Notes under the pieces: model-generated | What the model was told of the DNA's origin: nothing | Database searches by the model: none | What the model saw: the letters and a program-made list of their open reading frames with translations, nothing else | Translations under genes and position numbers: made by a program | Source: Archangium gephyra | GTDB taxonomy: Bacteria > Myxococcota > Myxococcia > Myxococcales > Myxococcaceae | DNA: 64,000 nt | Direction of reading: 5' to 3' | Assembly (NCBI RefSeq): GCF_001027285.1 | Contig: NZ_CP011509.1 | Location: forward strand, 12,052,501-12,116,500 | Shown here: positions 8,515 through 16,997 of the stretch, piece by piece | Numbering within the stretch: position 1 is the first letter of the stretch | Layout: every line of letters begins with the position of its first letter

Positions 8515-10089
8515 TCAGCCCACACGTGCACGGGGCTCGGTCGAATGCCCTTCGACCGGCGGCACATACGGCCAGCCACCCAGGGGGCCCTTGCCCGCCT
8601 CCCGGGAGAGGTAGTCGGCGGCGATATTGGCGCTCTCCATGATGGTGAGCAGCCCGCTGCCCGGGTGCGTCCCCCCTCCTACCCAGTAGAGCCCCTCGAC
8701 GCTCGGGCTCTTCACATGGGGTCGCAGGGGACCCAACTGTGTCCAGGTGTGGGACAGGTTGAAGACGGCCCCCCGGAAGACGTTGAAGTCGTCCCGCCAG
8801 GTCTCGGCGGTGAAGTAGCGCTCGGCGCGGAGGTGCTGGCGCACCCCCTTGAGGCCCACCTTCTCCAGCATGGCCGGAATCCGCTCGCGCAGGGTGCGCT
8901 CGGTGGCCGCCCAGTCCACGTCCCGCGAGGTGTTGGGCGTGGGCACCAGCACGTACAGGGTGGAGTGGCCCGCGGGCGCCCCGCTCTTGTCCGTCACCGT
9001 GGGGTTGCAGACGTAGAAGGGCGGGTCGTCCACGTCCACCTTCTGGTCCTCCAGGGCCTCCCGGTCCGTGCGCCGCGCGCTCTCGGACAGGTAGATGAGG
9101 TGGTGGGGCAGCTCGTCGTAGACGCGGTCCAGCCCGTAGTAGGCCATGAAGGTGCTGCACGAGTACTTCGCCTTCTCCAGCGCGGCGTCCGTCAGCCGCG
9201 TGCCGGCGCGCGCCTCGGAGGGGACGAGCTTCTGGGCCGCGTAGGGCAGGTCCGCGTTCACCACCACCGCGTCCGCCTCCAGGCGCTCGCCATTGGCCAG
9301 CCGCACGCCCGCCGCCCGGCCGTACTCCACCAGCACCTGCTCCACCGGCGTGCCCAGGCGGAAGGTGGCGCCCAGGTCCTCGGCGCACTTCATCATCCCC
9401 CGCGCCAGGGCCCGGAAGCCGCCCTCCACGTGCCACACCCCGAAGGCCAGCTCCAGGTAGGGGATGACGCTGAAGACGGAGGAGCACGTGGTGGGGTGCA
9501 GCCCCAGGTACTTGGACGGGTAGGAGAGCGCATAGCTGATGCGGTCGTCGTGGAAGAAGCCGTCCAGGTGCTTGTAGAGCGTCTGCCAGGGCTTGAAGCG
9601 CAGCGTGGAGAGCAGCCGCCAGGGCGCGTAGTAGGCGAGGCTGTCGGCGTGCGTGGCCATGAACTTCTCGTAGGCCAGCGGGTACTTCTGCCGGCTCTCC
9701 TCCAGCCAGCGGCGCAGCGCGGGGGCCTTGTCCGGGCCGAACTTCGCCACCTCGCGCTCCATGCGCTCCACGTTGCGCGTGGTGTCCAGGTACGTGCCGT
9801 CCCAGAAGTGCACCCGGGTGTTGGTGTCCAGGGGCACCAGCTTCACGTAGTCGGAGATGCGCTTGCCGGCGCGCTCGAAGATGCGCTCCAGCACCCCGGG
9901 CAGCTGCAAAATGGAGGGCCCCGTGTCCACGGCGTACTCGCCGTGCTCGCCCAGGGTGAGCCCCTTCATCCGCCCCCCGGGCACCGTGTCCTTCTCCACC
10001 ACCGTGACCTTCAGTCCCAGCCCCGCGAGGTTGATGGCCGCCGACAGCCCCCCGGGTCCCGCTCCCACGACAATGACGTGACGTACCAT
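8515..10089 (-). CDS. crtI: Phytoene desaturase (CrtI family)
   Basis: A 524-residue FAD enzyme. The start (complement of 10087-10089) puts the dinucleotide-binding motif at residues 4-33: VIVVGAGPGGLSAA, then VVEKDTVPGGRMKG. Downstream are the CrtI hallmarks DTGPSILQLP, GGFRALARGM and the C-terminal WVGGGTHPGSGLLTIMES. CrtI enzymes dehydrogenate phytoene to coloured carotenes at the membrane. It stands alone here, with no crtB or crtE in the window. In Myxococcus xanthus the desaturase gene carC is also separate from the main carotenoid operon, so this may be its equivalent. A 120-bp divergent gap to a histidine kinase gene holds both promoters. Confidence 0.88.
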   Translation of the reverse strand: MVRHVIVVGAGPGGLSAAINLAGLGLKVTVVEKDTVPGGRMKGLTLGEHGEYAVDTGPSILQLPGVLERIFERAGKRISDYVKLVPLDTNTRVHFWDGTYLDTTRNVERMEREVAKFGPDKAPALRRWLEESRQKYPLAYEKFMATHADSLAYYAPWRLLSTLRFKPWQTLYKHLDGFFHDDRISYALSYPSKYLGLHPTTCSSVFSVIPYLELAFGVWHVEGGFRALARGMMKCAEDLGATFRLGTPVEQVLVEYGRAAGVRLANGERLEADAVVVNADLPYAAQKLVPSEARAGTRLTDAALEKAKYSCSTFMAYYGLDRVYDELPHHLIYLSESARRTDREALEDQKVDVDDPPFYVCNPTVTDKSGAPAGHSTLYVLVPTPNTSRDVDWAATERTLRERIPAMLEKVGLKGVRQHLRAERYFTAETWRDDFNVFRGAVFNLSHTWTQLGPLRPHVKSPSVEGLYWVGGGTHPGSGLLTIMESANIAADYLSREAGKGPLGGWPYVPPVEGHSTEPRARVG

Positions 10090-10209
10090 GGCGGCCCTAC
10101 GATGCCTGGAAGTGCCCGGCGTTGCAGCTCTCCAGGCGAGCAGGCGTCCCTGGCCGCTCCTCGGACCTCCAACGGCACGATTCCCGCCGCCCGGGCGTTG
10201 TTCCGGCCG

Positions 10210-12018
10210 ATGCGAAAGGCCGCCGCCGGTTTTCTCTTCGTCGCCCTGCTGGCCGTCCTGCTGGGTGCCAGCTCGCTCGCCGTCCTGCGCTCGGCCCTGC
10301 GGTACCAGGACCAGCTGCTCGCCGGATATATGGAGGATGTGGTCCTCACCCAGGAGCTGGTGACGGCCCACACCCACTTCATGCACCAGGCGAGCGACTT
10401 CCTCCTGCAGGAGGACGAGCGCCACCTGGCCGCGCTGCGCCAGGCCCGCGAGCACTTCGGCACCGTCGTCGGGCAGCTCACCCGCCAGGAGCCCCGGACG
10501 CCCGAGGAGCGCCAACTGGTGGAGCACTTCGTGGCCACCCGGGACCGGGCGCGTGCCGTGATGGACGAGCTCATCTCCACGCGGCGCGACGAGGGCCCCG
10601 CGTCCGGCCCCCGGCTGCTGGCGCAGCTGCAGCCCGTCCGCATGGACATGGAGAAGACCTTGAACGCGCTGGCCGACCACGAGCGCGAGCGCTACTGGAA
10701 GACGCGCCATCAATCCCGGGCGGACTCCGGGCGGGCGCTGGGGATGCTCGCCCTGGGTTTCCTGGGGACGGTGGTGGTGGCCGTGGCCCAGGGGGTGTTC
10801 CTGGTGCGCGCGCTCCGGCAGCGCGTGCGGGCCGAGTCGGAGCGGGCCGCGATGCTCGAGCGCGAGCATGCCGCCCACCGCGCCGTGGAGGAGCGGCAGG
10901 CGCTGTTGGACCTCGTCATCGAGCAGAGTGGTGATGCGGTGGTGGTGACGGACGCCAAGGGCGTCATCCGGCTCTTCAACGCCGAGGCCGAGCGCCAGCA
11001 CGGTGTCACCCGCCAGCAGGTGTCCGCCCCCGAGTGGGCCGCCACCTTCGGACTGCTCACCCTGGAGGGGCACCCGCTCCCCCTGCAGGAGACGCCGCTC
11101 TACCGCGCCCTCGAGGGCAGGCCGATGAGCAACGCCCGCTGGCTGGTGAAGCGGCCGGATGGCACGGTGCGCACGCTGTGTGGCACCGCCTCGACCCTGC
11201 GCCGGCCGGATGGCTTGCCCGTGGGCGCCGTGCTCACCGCCCGCGACGAGACGGAGCGCCTGGCCCTGGAGCAGCAGCGGGCCACCGCCCTGGAGCGGCT
11301 GCGCAGCACCGCGGAGTTCCGCGAGCGCTTCCTCGGCATCGTCGGGCATGATCTGCGCAATCCGCTCAACGCCATCACCCTGTCCGCCCGCGTGCTGCTG
11401 GTGTCCGAGGCCCTGCCCGAGCGCGAGCTGAAGGCCGTGCGGCGGATCGCCTCGAGCGCGGACCGCATGACGCGGATGATCTCCGAGTTGCTCGACTTCA
11501 CCCGCAGCCGGCTGGGCGGCGGCATGCCCGTGGACCCGTGCCTGGCGGACCTGTCCGTCATCTGCCGCGAGGCGTTGGAGGAGTTGGAGACCTCACACCC
11601 CGGCTCGAGGTTGTCGCTGCGGGTGCTCGGGCAGGGATTGGGCGAGTGGGACGCGGGACGGCTGTCGCAGGTCGTCTCCAACCTGGTGGGCAATGCCTTG
11701 CAGTACAGCCCCGAGGGCTCTCCCATCCATGTCACCGTGGACGGGCGGGCCGCCCAGGAGGTGGTGCTCTCGGTGCACAACGAGGGCGCGCCCATCCCCG
11801 AGGACGTGCTGCCGGAGCTCTTCGAGCCCTTCCGCCGCGGCACCCGCGAGAGTGCCCACCACGGTGGCGGACTGGGACTCGGGCTCTACATCGTGCAGCA
11901 GATCATCCTCGCCCACGGCGGAACGCTGGGCGCCGAGTCGCACGAAGGCGATGGCACCACCTTCACCGCGAGACTGCCCCGCGAGAACACGGACCGGTCC
12001 GCCTCGCTCGCGAACTGA
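10210..12018 (+). CDS. Membrane sensor histidine kinase (PAS-HisKA-HATPase)
   Basis: 602 residues from the ATG at 10210. The open frame extends far upstream, but that part is antisense to crtI. A membrane helix (FLFVALLAVLLG) is followed by a ~150-residue periplasmic helical domain, a second helix (GTVVVAVAQGVFLV), a short coiled coil, a PAS domain (SGDAVVVTDAKGVIRLFN), the phosphoacceptor helix RERFLGIVGHDLRNPLNAI and an ATPase domain with N-box NLVGNALQYSP and GLGLGLYIV. All catalytic motifs are intact. It is divergent from crtI, so it might respond to light or oxidative stress, but this is only positional. No receiver gene is adjacent. Confidence 0.85.
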   Translation: MRKAAAGFLFVALLAVLLGASSLAVLRSALRYQDQLLAGYMEDVVLTQELVTAHTHFMHQASDFLLQEDERHLAALRQAREHFGTVVGQLTRQEPRTPEERQLVEHFVATRDRARAVMDELISTRRDEGPASGPRLLAQLQPVRMDMEKTLNALADHERERYWKTRHQSRADSGRALGMLALGFLGTVVVAVAQGVFLVRALRQRVRAESERAAMLEREHAAHRAVEERQALLDLVIEQSGDAVVVTDAKGVIRLFNAEAERQHGVTRQQVSAPEWAATFGLLTLEGHPLPLQETPLYRALEGRPMSNARWLVKRPDGTVRTLCGTASTLRRPDGLPVGAVLTARDETERLALEQQRATALERLRSTAEFRERFLGIVGHDLRNPLNAITLSARVLLVSEALPERELKAVRRIASSADRMTRMISELLDFTRSRLGGGMPVDPCLADLSVICREALEELETSHPGSRLSLRVLGQGLGEWDAGRLSQVVSNLVGNALQYSPEGSPIHVTVDGRAAQEVVLSVHNEGAPIPEDVLPELFEPFRRGTRESAHHGGGLGLGLYIVQQIILAHGGTLGAESHEGDGTTFTARLPRENTDRSASLAN

Positions 12019-12072
12019 GGCGGAGAGAAGGACTGTGGAGCCGCTGGATGGGGGCGGGTAGGCTGCTCCTCC

Positions 12073-12810
12073 ATGTTCGCGGCGAAGCGCCTCACCCGAT
12101 GCCTGCTGAGCTCACTCCTCATCGGGATGGGGTGTACCCCGGCCAGACCCATCGAAGGTGTCTGGCGCCCTGGTCCCGGGGAGGATCCAGACCGCATCCC
12201 GGGACCGATGAAGAACTTCGGTCCGTTCGACTCCTACGCGGACGCGCTGAAGGCGGCCTGCCCCCTCATCCTCTCCAAGCCCAATGCCACCGTGGGCCAC
12301 CTCCAGGACCTGAACCCCGAGTTGGCAAAACGAGTCGCAACCGAGTACTGCGCCTGGCTGTATTACACCCGGGAGCACAAGTACGAGATGAGCATGCTGA
12401 CGGACTTGCCGCAGCCGGACGATTTCATGACAAACAGGAAGAGCTGTATACTTCCCTCGTTCGTGCATGACCCGCGCTATGAGCGAGGCGAAATCAAATA
12501 CATTTTCGCCGTCCATAATCATCCATTCGGGTCAATACTCTCCCCGCAGGATCTTCACTTCATCGAAGAAAAAGCCAGCACCCACCCGTGGGAGCTCGAG
12601 ACGAAGAGCGGCACGATCCGACTTTCCACCATCGCCTTCTTCTCGAAATCGAAGAACCCCGCGCTCCCCACCTGCGATGGCTTCTATCAGTATGTTCCAG
12701 CCACTCGTGAAATCATGACGTGGACTCAGATACAGGGCCAATGGGGCAGGACGGAGCGCGGGGTCGTCAGGTGGCTGGATGACGGAACATACCGGATCGA
12801 GAAGAGATAG
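12073..12810 (+). CDS. Putative lipoprotein with JAMM-like HNHP motif
   Basis: A 245-residue protein with an N-terminal hydrophobic segment (CLLSSLLIGMGC) and a Cys that could be lipidated, although the lipobox is not canonical. The middle carries FAVHNHPFGSILSPQDLHF, like the metal-binding core of JAMM/RadC-type proteins (HxHP, then S, then D), with the spacing from the second His to the Ser one residue short. Base composition is less GC-extreme than the neighbours. The gene lies 36 bases before another lipoprotein gene and probably forms an operon with it. If the motif binds zinc it could be an extracytoplasmic isopeptidase or amidase. Loss of enzymatic activity is equally possible. Confidence 0.65.
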   Translation: MFAAKRLTRCLLSSLLIGMGCTPARPIEGVWRPGPGEDPDRIPGPMKNFGPFDSYADALKAACPLILSKPNATVGHLQDLNPELAKRVATEYCAWLYYTREHKYEMSMLTDLPQPDDFMTNRKSCILPSFVHDPRYERGEIKYIFAVHNHPFGSILSPQDLHFIEEKASTHPWELETKSGTIRLSTIAFFSKSKNPALPTCDGFYQYVPATREIMTWTQIQGQWGRTERGVVRWLDDGTYRIEKR

Positions 12811-12846
12811 GCGGGCTCCCTCCGGAGCCCACTCCGCAGGTATTTC

Positions 12847-13644
12847 ATGGCACCAAGAAAGCTGATTTTCGTCATCGCCATCGCGCTCTTGAGCTGCGTG
12901 CGCAAGCCAGAGCAATTCTGGACGCGCGCGGGACACGACAGGTCGATCATCTTCCCTGTGTCCGTCGGAAGTGGACTCGTCGAGGTGGAGGCGCAGAACG
13001 CGACCTATGACCTGGATGGTGAGGTACTGCGGGCTCTGATGATCGCCGGAAATGATTACATCCCTCCCGGTATCCCCAACCCTCCGTGTTGGGCCAGACT
13101 CGAGTCACTCGAGTATCGGTTCACCCGGCGTGACGACATCATCTTCGTCTATATCAGCGAAGACTTCGAGCGTTGCGGCCGCAAGCTCAGGCCAATGCAT
13201 TACGGCGCGAAGTATGCGATCAGCAAGGACGGCCGCATCCTCCGGCGCGTCATTGATGGGGTGGACGATGATGATCACGTCTGGAGTCTGGAGACCCCCG
13301 ATGGCGGGAGGGTGACGGTCGTCACGGAGTCGCGAGACAGCCCCACTCTGGAGGATCTGGACAGGCCCGATAGTGGAGTCCTGAGGGTCACCACCGAACC
13401 CGTGACCATGCCCGGCGTGATCGTCATCGAGCCGGTCCCGGGTTTCGTACCAGTCCCAGAGAGTCCCGACTTCCCACTCGGCAACACGATGTCTCCCCTT
13501 GATGACGCGGGGACGTGCGACCTGGATGGAGGCACTCCCGACGCGGGCGTGGACGGAGGCTCGCCTGATGGCGGCGCTCCTGGAGACGCCGGGCCCCTCA
13601 GTGCACCCCCGGCCCCACCGGATGCCGGGGCAGCCGCACCGTGA
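12847..13644 (+). CDS. Putative lipoprotein, partner of the HNHP protein
   Basis: 265 residues. A short signal sequence with lipobox ALLSC predicts a lipidated Cys at about residue 17. The N-terminal two thirds (VSVGSGLVEVEAQN, EYRFTRRDDIIFVYISEDFE) look like a globular domain with paired cysteines. The last ~60 residues are an Asp/Gly/Pro/Ala-rich tail (DAGTCDLDGGTPDAGVDGG). No family recognised. It follows the HNHP lipoprotein gene by 36 bases. Its 3' end overlaps the convergent histidine kinase gene by 47 bases. Confidence 0.65.
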   Translation: MAPRKLIFVIAIALLSCVRKPEQFWTRAGHDRSIIFPVSVGSGLVEVEAQNATYDLDGEVLRALMIAGNDYIPPGIPNPPCWARLESLEYRFTRRDDIIFVYISEDFERCGRKLRPMHYGAKYAISKDGRILRRVIDGVDDDDHVWSLETPDGGRVTVVTESRDSPTLEDLDRPDSGVLRVTTEPVTMPGVIVIEPVPGFVPVPESPDFPLGNTMSPLDDAGTCDLDGGTPDAGVDGGSPDGGAPGDAGPLSAPPAPPDAGAAAP

Positions 13645-16213
13645 ACGTGGTGCCCTCCTCCTGCGTGGAGCGCACCGACACGCTTCCCCCGTGCGCCCGG
13701 ACGATCTGATCCACGATGTAGAGCCCCAGCCCCAATCCCGACGTCGAGGTCGGTGACTGCTCCTCCCCGAACCGCCGGAAGGGCTCGAAGATGGACCCGA
13801 GCCGCTCGGCGGGAATCGGCGCTCCCGCGTTGTGCACCTCCAGCCGCACGAAGCCCTCCTCCCCGTACAGCGAGAAGCGCACCCGCGACTCCTCCGGGCT
13901 GTAGTCCAGCGCGTTCTTCCCCAGGTTGATGAGCAACTGCGAGAGCCGGTCCGCGTCCCACTCGCCCTCCAGCTCCCCCTCCACCTCCAGTTCCACCTCC
14001 CGCCCCGGCCGTCCCGCCTCCAGCTCCTCCACCACCTCGTGGCACAACGCCGTCAGCTCCACCGCTCGCGGACTGATGGGAATGCCTCCCCCCAACCTCC
14101 CCCGCGCGAAGTCCAGCAGATCCGAAATCATCCGCTTCATCCGCTCGGCGCTGGTGATGATGCGGCGCGCCCCCTTCACGTGCCGCTCCCCCAGGTCCTC
14201 CGAGCGCAGCAGCGCGTTGGCCGACAGCAGGATGGCGTTGAGCGGATTGCGCAGGTCGTGCGAGACGATGCTCATGAAGCGCTCGCGGAACTCCGCCGTG
14301 CGGCGCAGGTGCGCCTCCGCGCGCTTCTGCTCCGAGATGTCCATCACCACCACGCCCAGCCCGGTGATGGAGCCATCCGCGTCCCGCACCGGGTAGTAGC
14401 TCGCCAGCCAGTACCGCTTCACGCCGGGCCGCGCGGGCGTCTCTCCCGCCACCTCCACGTCCATCACCGGCTGGCCCGTCTCCATCACCTGCCGCAACAC
14501 CGGCTCCACCTGATCGGCGATCTGCGGCAACACCTCGCGCAGGTTCTTCCCCAGGTGCTCCCGCGGCGAGAGGCCATTCATCCGCGCCAGGTGCTCGTTG
14601 AGCCGCACGAAGCGCAGCTCCGTGTCCCAGAAACCCAGGCCCACCGGCACCGTCTCCATGATGGCGTCCAGCCGCGAGAGCGACTCCTGCGCCCCCGTGC
14701 GCGCCCGCCGCTCCGCATCGTAGAGGCGCCCCCGCTCCAGCGCCTGCGCGCACTGGCCCGCCACCACCCCCATCCACGCCCGCTCGTCCGCCGGAAACGG
14801 GTGGCGCCGGCGGAAGGTCAGTCCAATCGCTCCGATGACCCGGCCCTCCACCGTCAGCGGCAGGCACACGAAGGCCCCGTACTCCTCCACCTCGGGGTGG
14901 CCCCTCCACAGCGGGTAGTCGGCCAGCACGGACTCCAGCGACTCGTAGAAGGCGGGAGCGCCCGTGCGCACCACGTCGCGGTACATGACGGGCGAGTCCT
15001 CCGGGAAGTGCGTCCAGTCCCGCGTCTCCGCCTCCTCGTAGCCGGTGGTCTCCAGCATGTCGAACCACTGCCCATCCTCCGACAGCAGCCCCAGCGAGCC
15101 GCCCGAGGCCCCCAACGCCCGCACCGCCTTCTCCACCACCACGTGTGCCACCTGCGAGGTGGTGAGCGCCTCCGACAGCGCCGCCGTCACCTCCTGCAGC
15201 CGCGCGGTGCGCGACTCCTGCGCCCGCAGCCGCTCCAGGGCCTGCTCGGTCTGCTCCCGCGCCTGACGCTCGCGCGCCGCCAGCTGCGCCTGGAGGATGA
15301 GCGCGGTGGCCCGGCTCACCATGGAGCCGAAGAGGAGCTTGTCCTCGTTGGAGAAGTCGAACGCCGTGCGGCTGCCCATCAACGCCACCCCCAGCGCCTC
15401 CTCCCCCAGCATCAGCGGAATCCCATACAGGCCCCGCGTCCCCTGCCGCCGGAACACCCCGGACTTCACCTGCGGAGACGTGGCCGCCGAGCGCAACGCC
15501 ATGGGCCGCCGCTCGGCCGCGATGCGCCCCCCGAAGCCCTCCCCCATGTGCACGAAGAAGCCGGAGGCCACCAGCTCCTCCAGCCCCACCGAGGCGCGCG
15601 CCCGCAGCACGTCCCCCTCGCGCAACAGCAGCGTCACCGAGTCCACCGCCGTGGTGGCCTCCAACATCACCCGCAGCAGCCTCGGCAGGAAGGTGTCCAG
15701 GTCCTCCGTCCCCCGCGCCGCCTGGGAGATGCGCTCGAGCACGTGGAAGGTGCGCTCGCGTGCCCGGGCATGGCGCGCGACGGCCGCCGCCATCAGCTCG
15801 TCGAAGGCCCGGTGGAACTGCGCCAGCTCCCCCAGCATCGCGGCCAGCTCGTGCGCCTCGCGCTGCTCCAGGTGCCCGGTGTACAGCCGCAGGATGGTGT
15901 CGCGCAGGGCCGAGTACTCCCCGGACACCTCCTCCAGGTCGTAGCCCAGGTCCAGCCGGTCCAACGCATCCAGCTCCGGTGTCTCCGCCGGCCCGCCCGG
16001 CGCCCCCTGGTGACGCGCCTCCATCATCCCCGCCATGCGCTCGAGCAGCACCGGCAGGTGGGTGCCGAGCCGCGGGTAGGGCAGCCCCCGCGTACAGGGC
16101 AGCTGACGCACCGCTCGCTCCCAGTCCTCCAGGATGTGGGAGCGGTGTCCCCGGATGAAATCGTGGAGGTGGAGGTGCCTGGGTGTTTCCAGCGGTGTTG
16201 GATGCTCCGCCAT
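13598..16213 (-). CDS. Soluble multi-sensor histidine kinase (RsbRD-like N-domain, GAF, GAF, PAS, HisKA, HATPase)
   Basis: 871 residues if started at the ATG complementary to 16211-16213 (MAEHPTPLE). A 40-residue longer start is possible but looks like leader. Order: an N-terminal helical domain of RsbRD type (HDFIRGHRSHILEDWERAV), a GAF (VDSVTLLLREGDVLRARASV), a coiled coil, a second GAF (GASGGSLGLLSEDGQ), a PAS (AIMETVPVGLGFWDTELRF, ending GVVVMDISEQKRAE), the phosphoacceptor RERFMSIVSHDLRNPLNAI, and an ATPase domain with GLGLGLYIVDQI. There is no transmembrane segment, so it senses cytoplasmic signals. It is divergent from the Wsp-like operon across a 307-bp gap, which suggests but does not prove a link. 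Confidence 0.85.
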   Translation of the reverse strand: MAEHPTPLETPRHLHLHDFIRGHRSHILEDWERAVRQLPCTRGLPYPRLGTHLPVLLERMAGMMEARHQGAPGGPAETPELDALDRLDLGYDLEEVSGEYSALRDTILRLYTGHLEQREAHELAAMLGELAQFHRAFDELMAAAVARHARARERTFHVLERISQAARGTEDLDTFLPRLLRVMLEATTAVDSVTLLLREGDVLRARASVGLEELVASGFFVHMGEGFGGRIAAERRPMALRSAATSPQVKSGVFRRQGTRGLYGIPLMLGEEALGVALMGSRTAFDFSNEDKLLFGSMVSRATALILQAQLAARERQAREQTEQALERLRAQESRTARLQEVTAALSEALTTSQVAHVVVEKAVRALGASGGSLGLLSEDGQWFDMLETTGYEEAETRDWTHFPEDSPVMYRDVVRTGAPAFYESLESVLADYPLWRGHPEVEEYGAFVCLPLTVEGRVIGAIGLTFRRRHPFPADERAWMGVVAGQCAQALERGRLYDAERRARTGAQESLSRLDAIMETVPVGLGFWDTELRFVRLNEHLARMNGLSPREHLGKNLREVLPQIADQVEPVLRQVMETGQPVMDVEVAGETPARPGVKRYWLASYYPVRDADGSITGLGVVVMDISEQKRAEAHLRRTAEFRERFMSIVSHDLRNPLNAILLSANALLRSEDLGERHVKGARRIITSAERMKRMISDLLDFARGRLGGGIPISPRAVELTALCHEVVEELEAGRPGREVELEVEGELEGEWDADRLSQLLINLGKNALDYSPEESRVRFSLYGEEGFVRLEVHNAGAPIPAERLGSIFEPFRRFGEEQSPTSTSGLGLGLYIVDQIVRAHGGSVSVRSTQEEGTTFTVRLPRHPVGPGVH

Positions 16214-16520
16214 GCCCTGAAGATGGAGCAGCCCCCGGCCGTGAGGCCCCCACCCCGTCCTCCGGTACGGGAAGCTCCCTCCCAGGGCGGCCAGCATTCC
16301 CGGCCGTCCCCCTCCTCCGCGCCGTGCGAGCACGCCACCAGGGGAAACGCCCTCGGGCCGTCACATTTCGCCGTGACACCGCCCCGTGGGCCGCGTCACA
16401 GCGCAATAGATGGGACCGGGCGTCCGCGACGTCCACCAGACGTCAAGTCTCCCCGCTGCCCCTCACGCGGGCGACCACGACGGGCGCTCCGTGCCTACAC
16501 TGCGCACCCTTGGGAGACGC
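16214..16520. promoter_or_regulatory. Divergent intergenic region with GTCAC inverted half-sites
   Basis: This gap between the histidine kinase and the first cheW must hold the promoter of the chemosensory operon. GTCAC (16360-16364) and GTGAC (16373-16377) form a 5-bp inverted repeat over an 8-base loop, and another GTCACA lies at 16395-16400. This is a candidate operator. I saw no convincing -35/-10 or sigma-54 pair. Confidence 0.3.
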
Positions 16521-16997
16521 ATGGTGACGCCGCTGCCCCGCGAGGTCCTCCTCTTCCTGCTGGAAGGGCACCGCTACGCCCTGCCCATGGAGGACGTGCG
16601 CGAGCTGGTGCGCGCCGTGCGCCTCACCCCCCTGCCCCGCGCGCCCGCCGTGGTGGAGGGGCTGCTCAACCTGCGCGGCGAGCTGCTCCCCGTCCTGGAC
16701 ATGCGCCGCCGCTTCCGCCTGCCCGCCCGCCCGCTCTCCTCGGCGGATCACCTCGTGGTGGCCCGGGCCGGCCACCGCTCCGTCGCCCTCCGGGTGGACA
16801 GGGCCGAGGGCCTGCTCGCCCTGGAGGCGGACCAGCTCGATGCGTCGCCCCGCGAGCTGCCGGGCGTGGGCTACGTGGCCGGTGCCCTCAAGTTGCCAGA
16901 CGGGCTCGTGCTCCTGCATGACCTGCGCACCTTCCTCTCCGAGGCGGAGGCGCTCGAGTTGGAGGAGGCGCTCGCGAAGGAGGGAGCCTCCCAGTGA
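16521..16997 (+). CDS. cheW: CheW coupling protein (WspB-like), first gene of a Wsp-like operon
   Basis: 158 residues from the ATG at 16521, which has GGGAGA at 5-base spacing; a 37-residue longer start lacks homology. It is a single CheW beta-barrel: LLFLLEGHRYALPMEDVREL, PAVVEGLLNLRGELLPVLDM and VALRVDRAEGLL. CheW links receptors to the CheA kinase. The stop overlaps the next start (cheR, ATG-type overlap at 16994). Position first, before cheR-TPR and a second cheW, matches WspB of Pseudomonas. Confidence 0.9.
   Translation: MVTPLPREVLLFLLEGHRYALPMEDVRELVRAVRLTPLPRAPAVVEGLLNLRGELLPVLDMRRRFRLPARPLSSADHLVVARAGHRSVALRVDRAEGLLALEADQLDASPRELPGVGYVAGALKLPDGLVLLHDLRTFLSEAEALELEEALAKEGASQ

Noticed and set aside
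8341-10209. N-terminal extension of the membrane kinase frame back to 8341
   Set aside because: That part is antisense to crtI, which has complete FAD and CrtI motifs; the kinase membrane helix begins at the ATG at 10210.
13832-16921. 1029-codon plus-strand open frame
   Set aside because: Antisense to the GAF/PAS histidine kinase, and runs across the intergenic gap and into cheW; composition is His/Arg/Leu-rich without domains.
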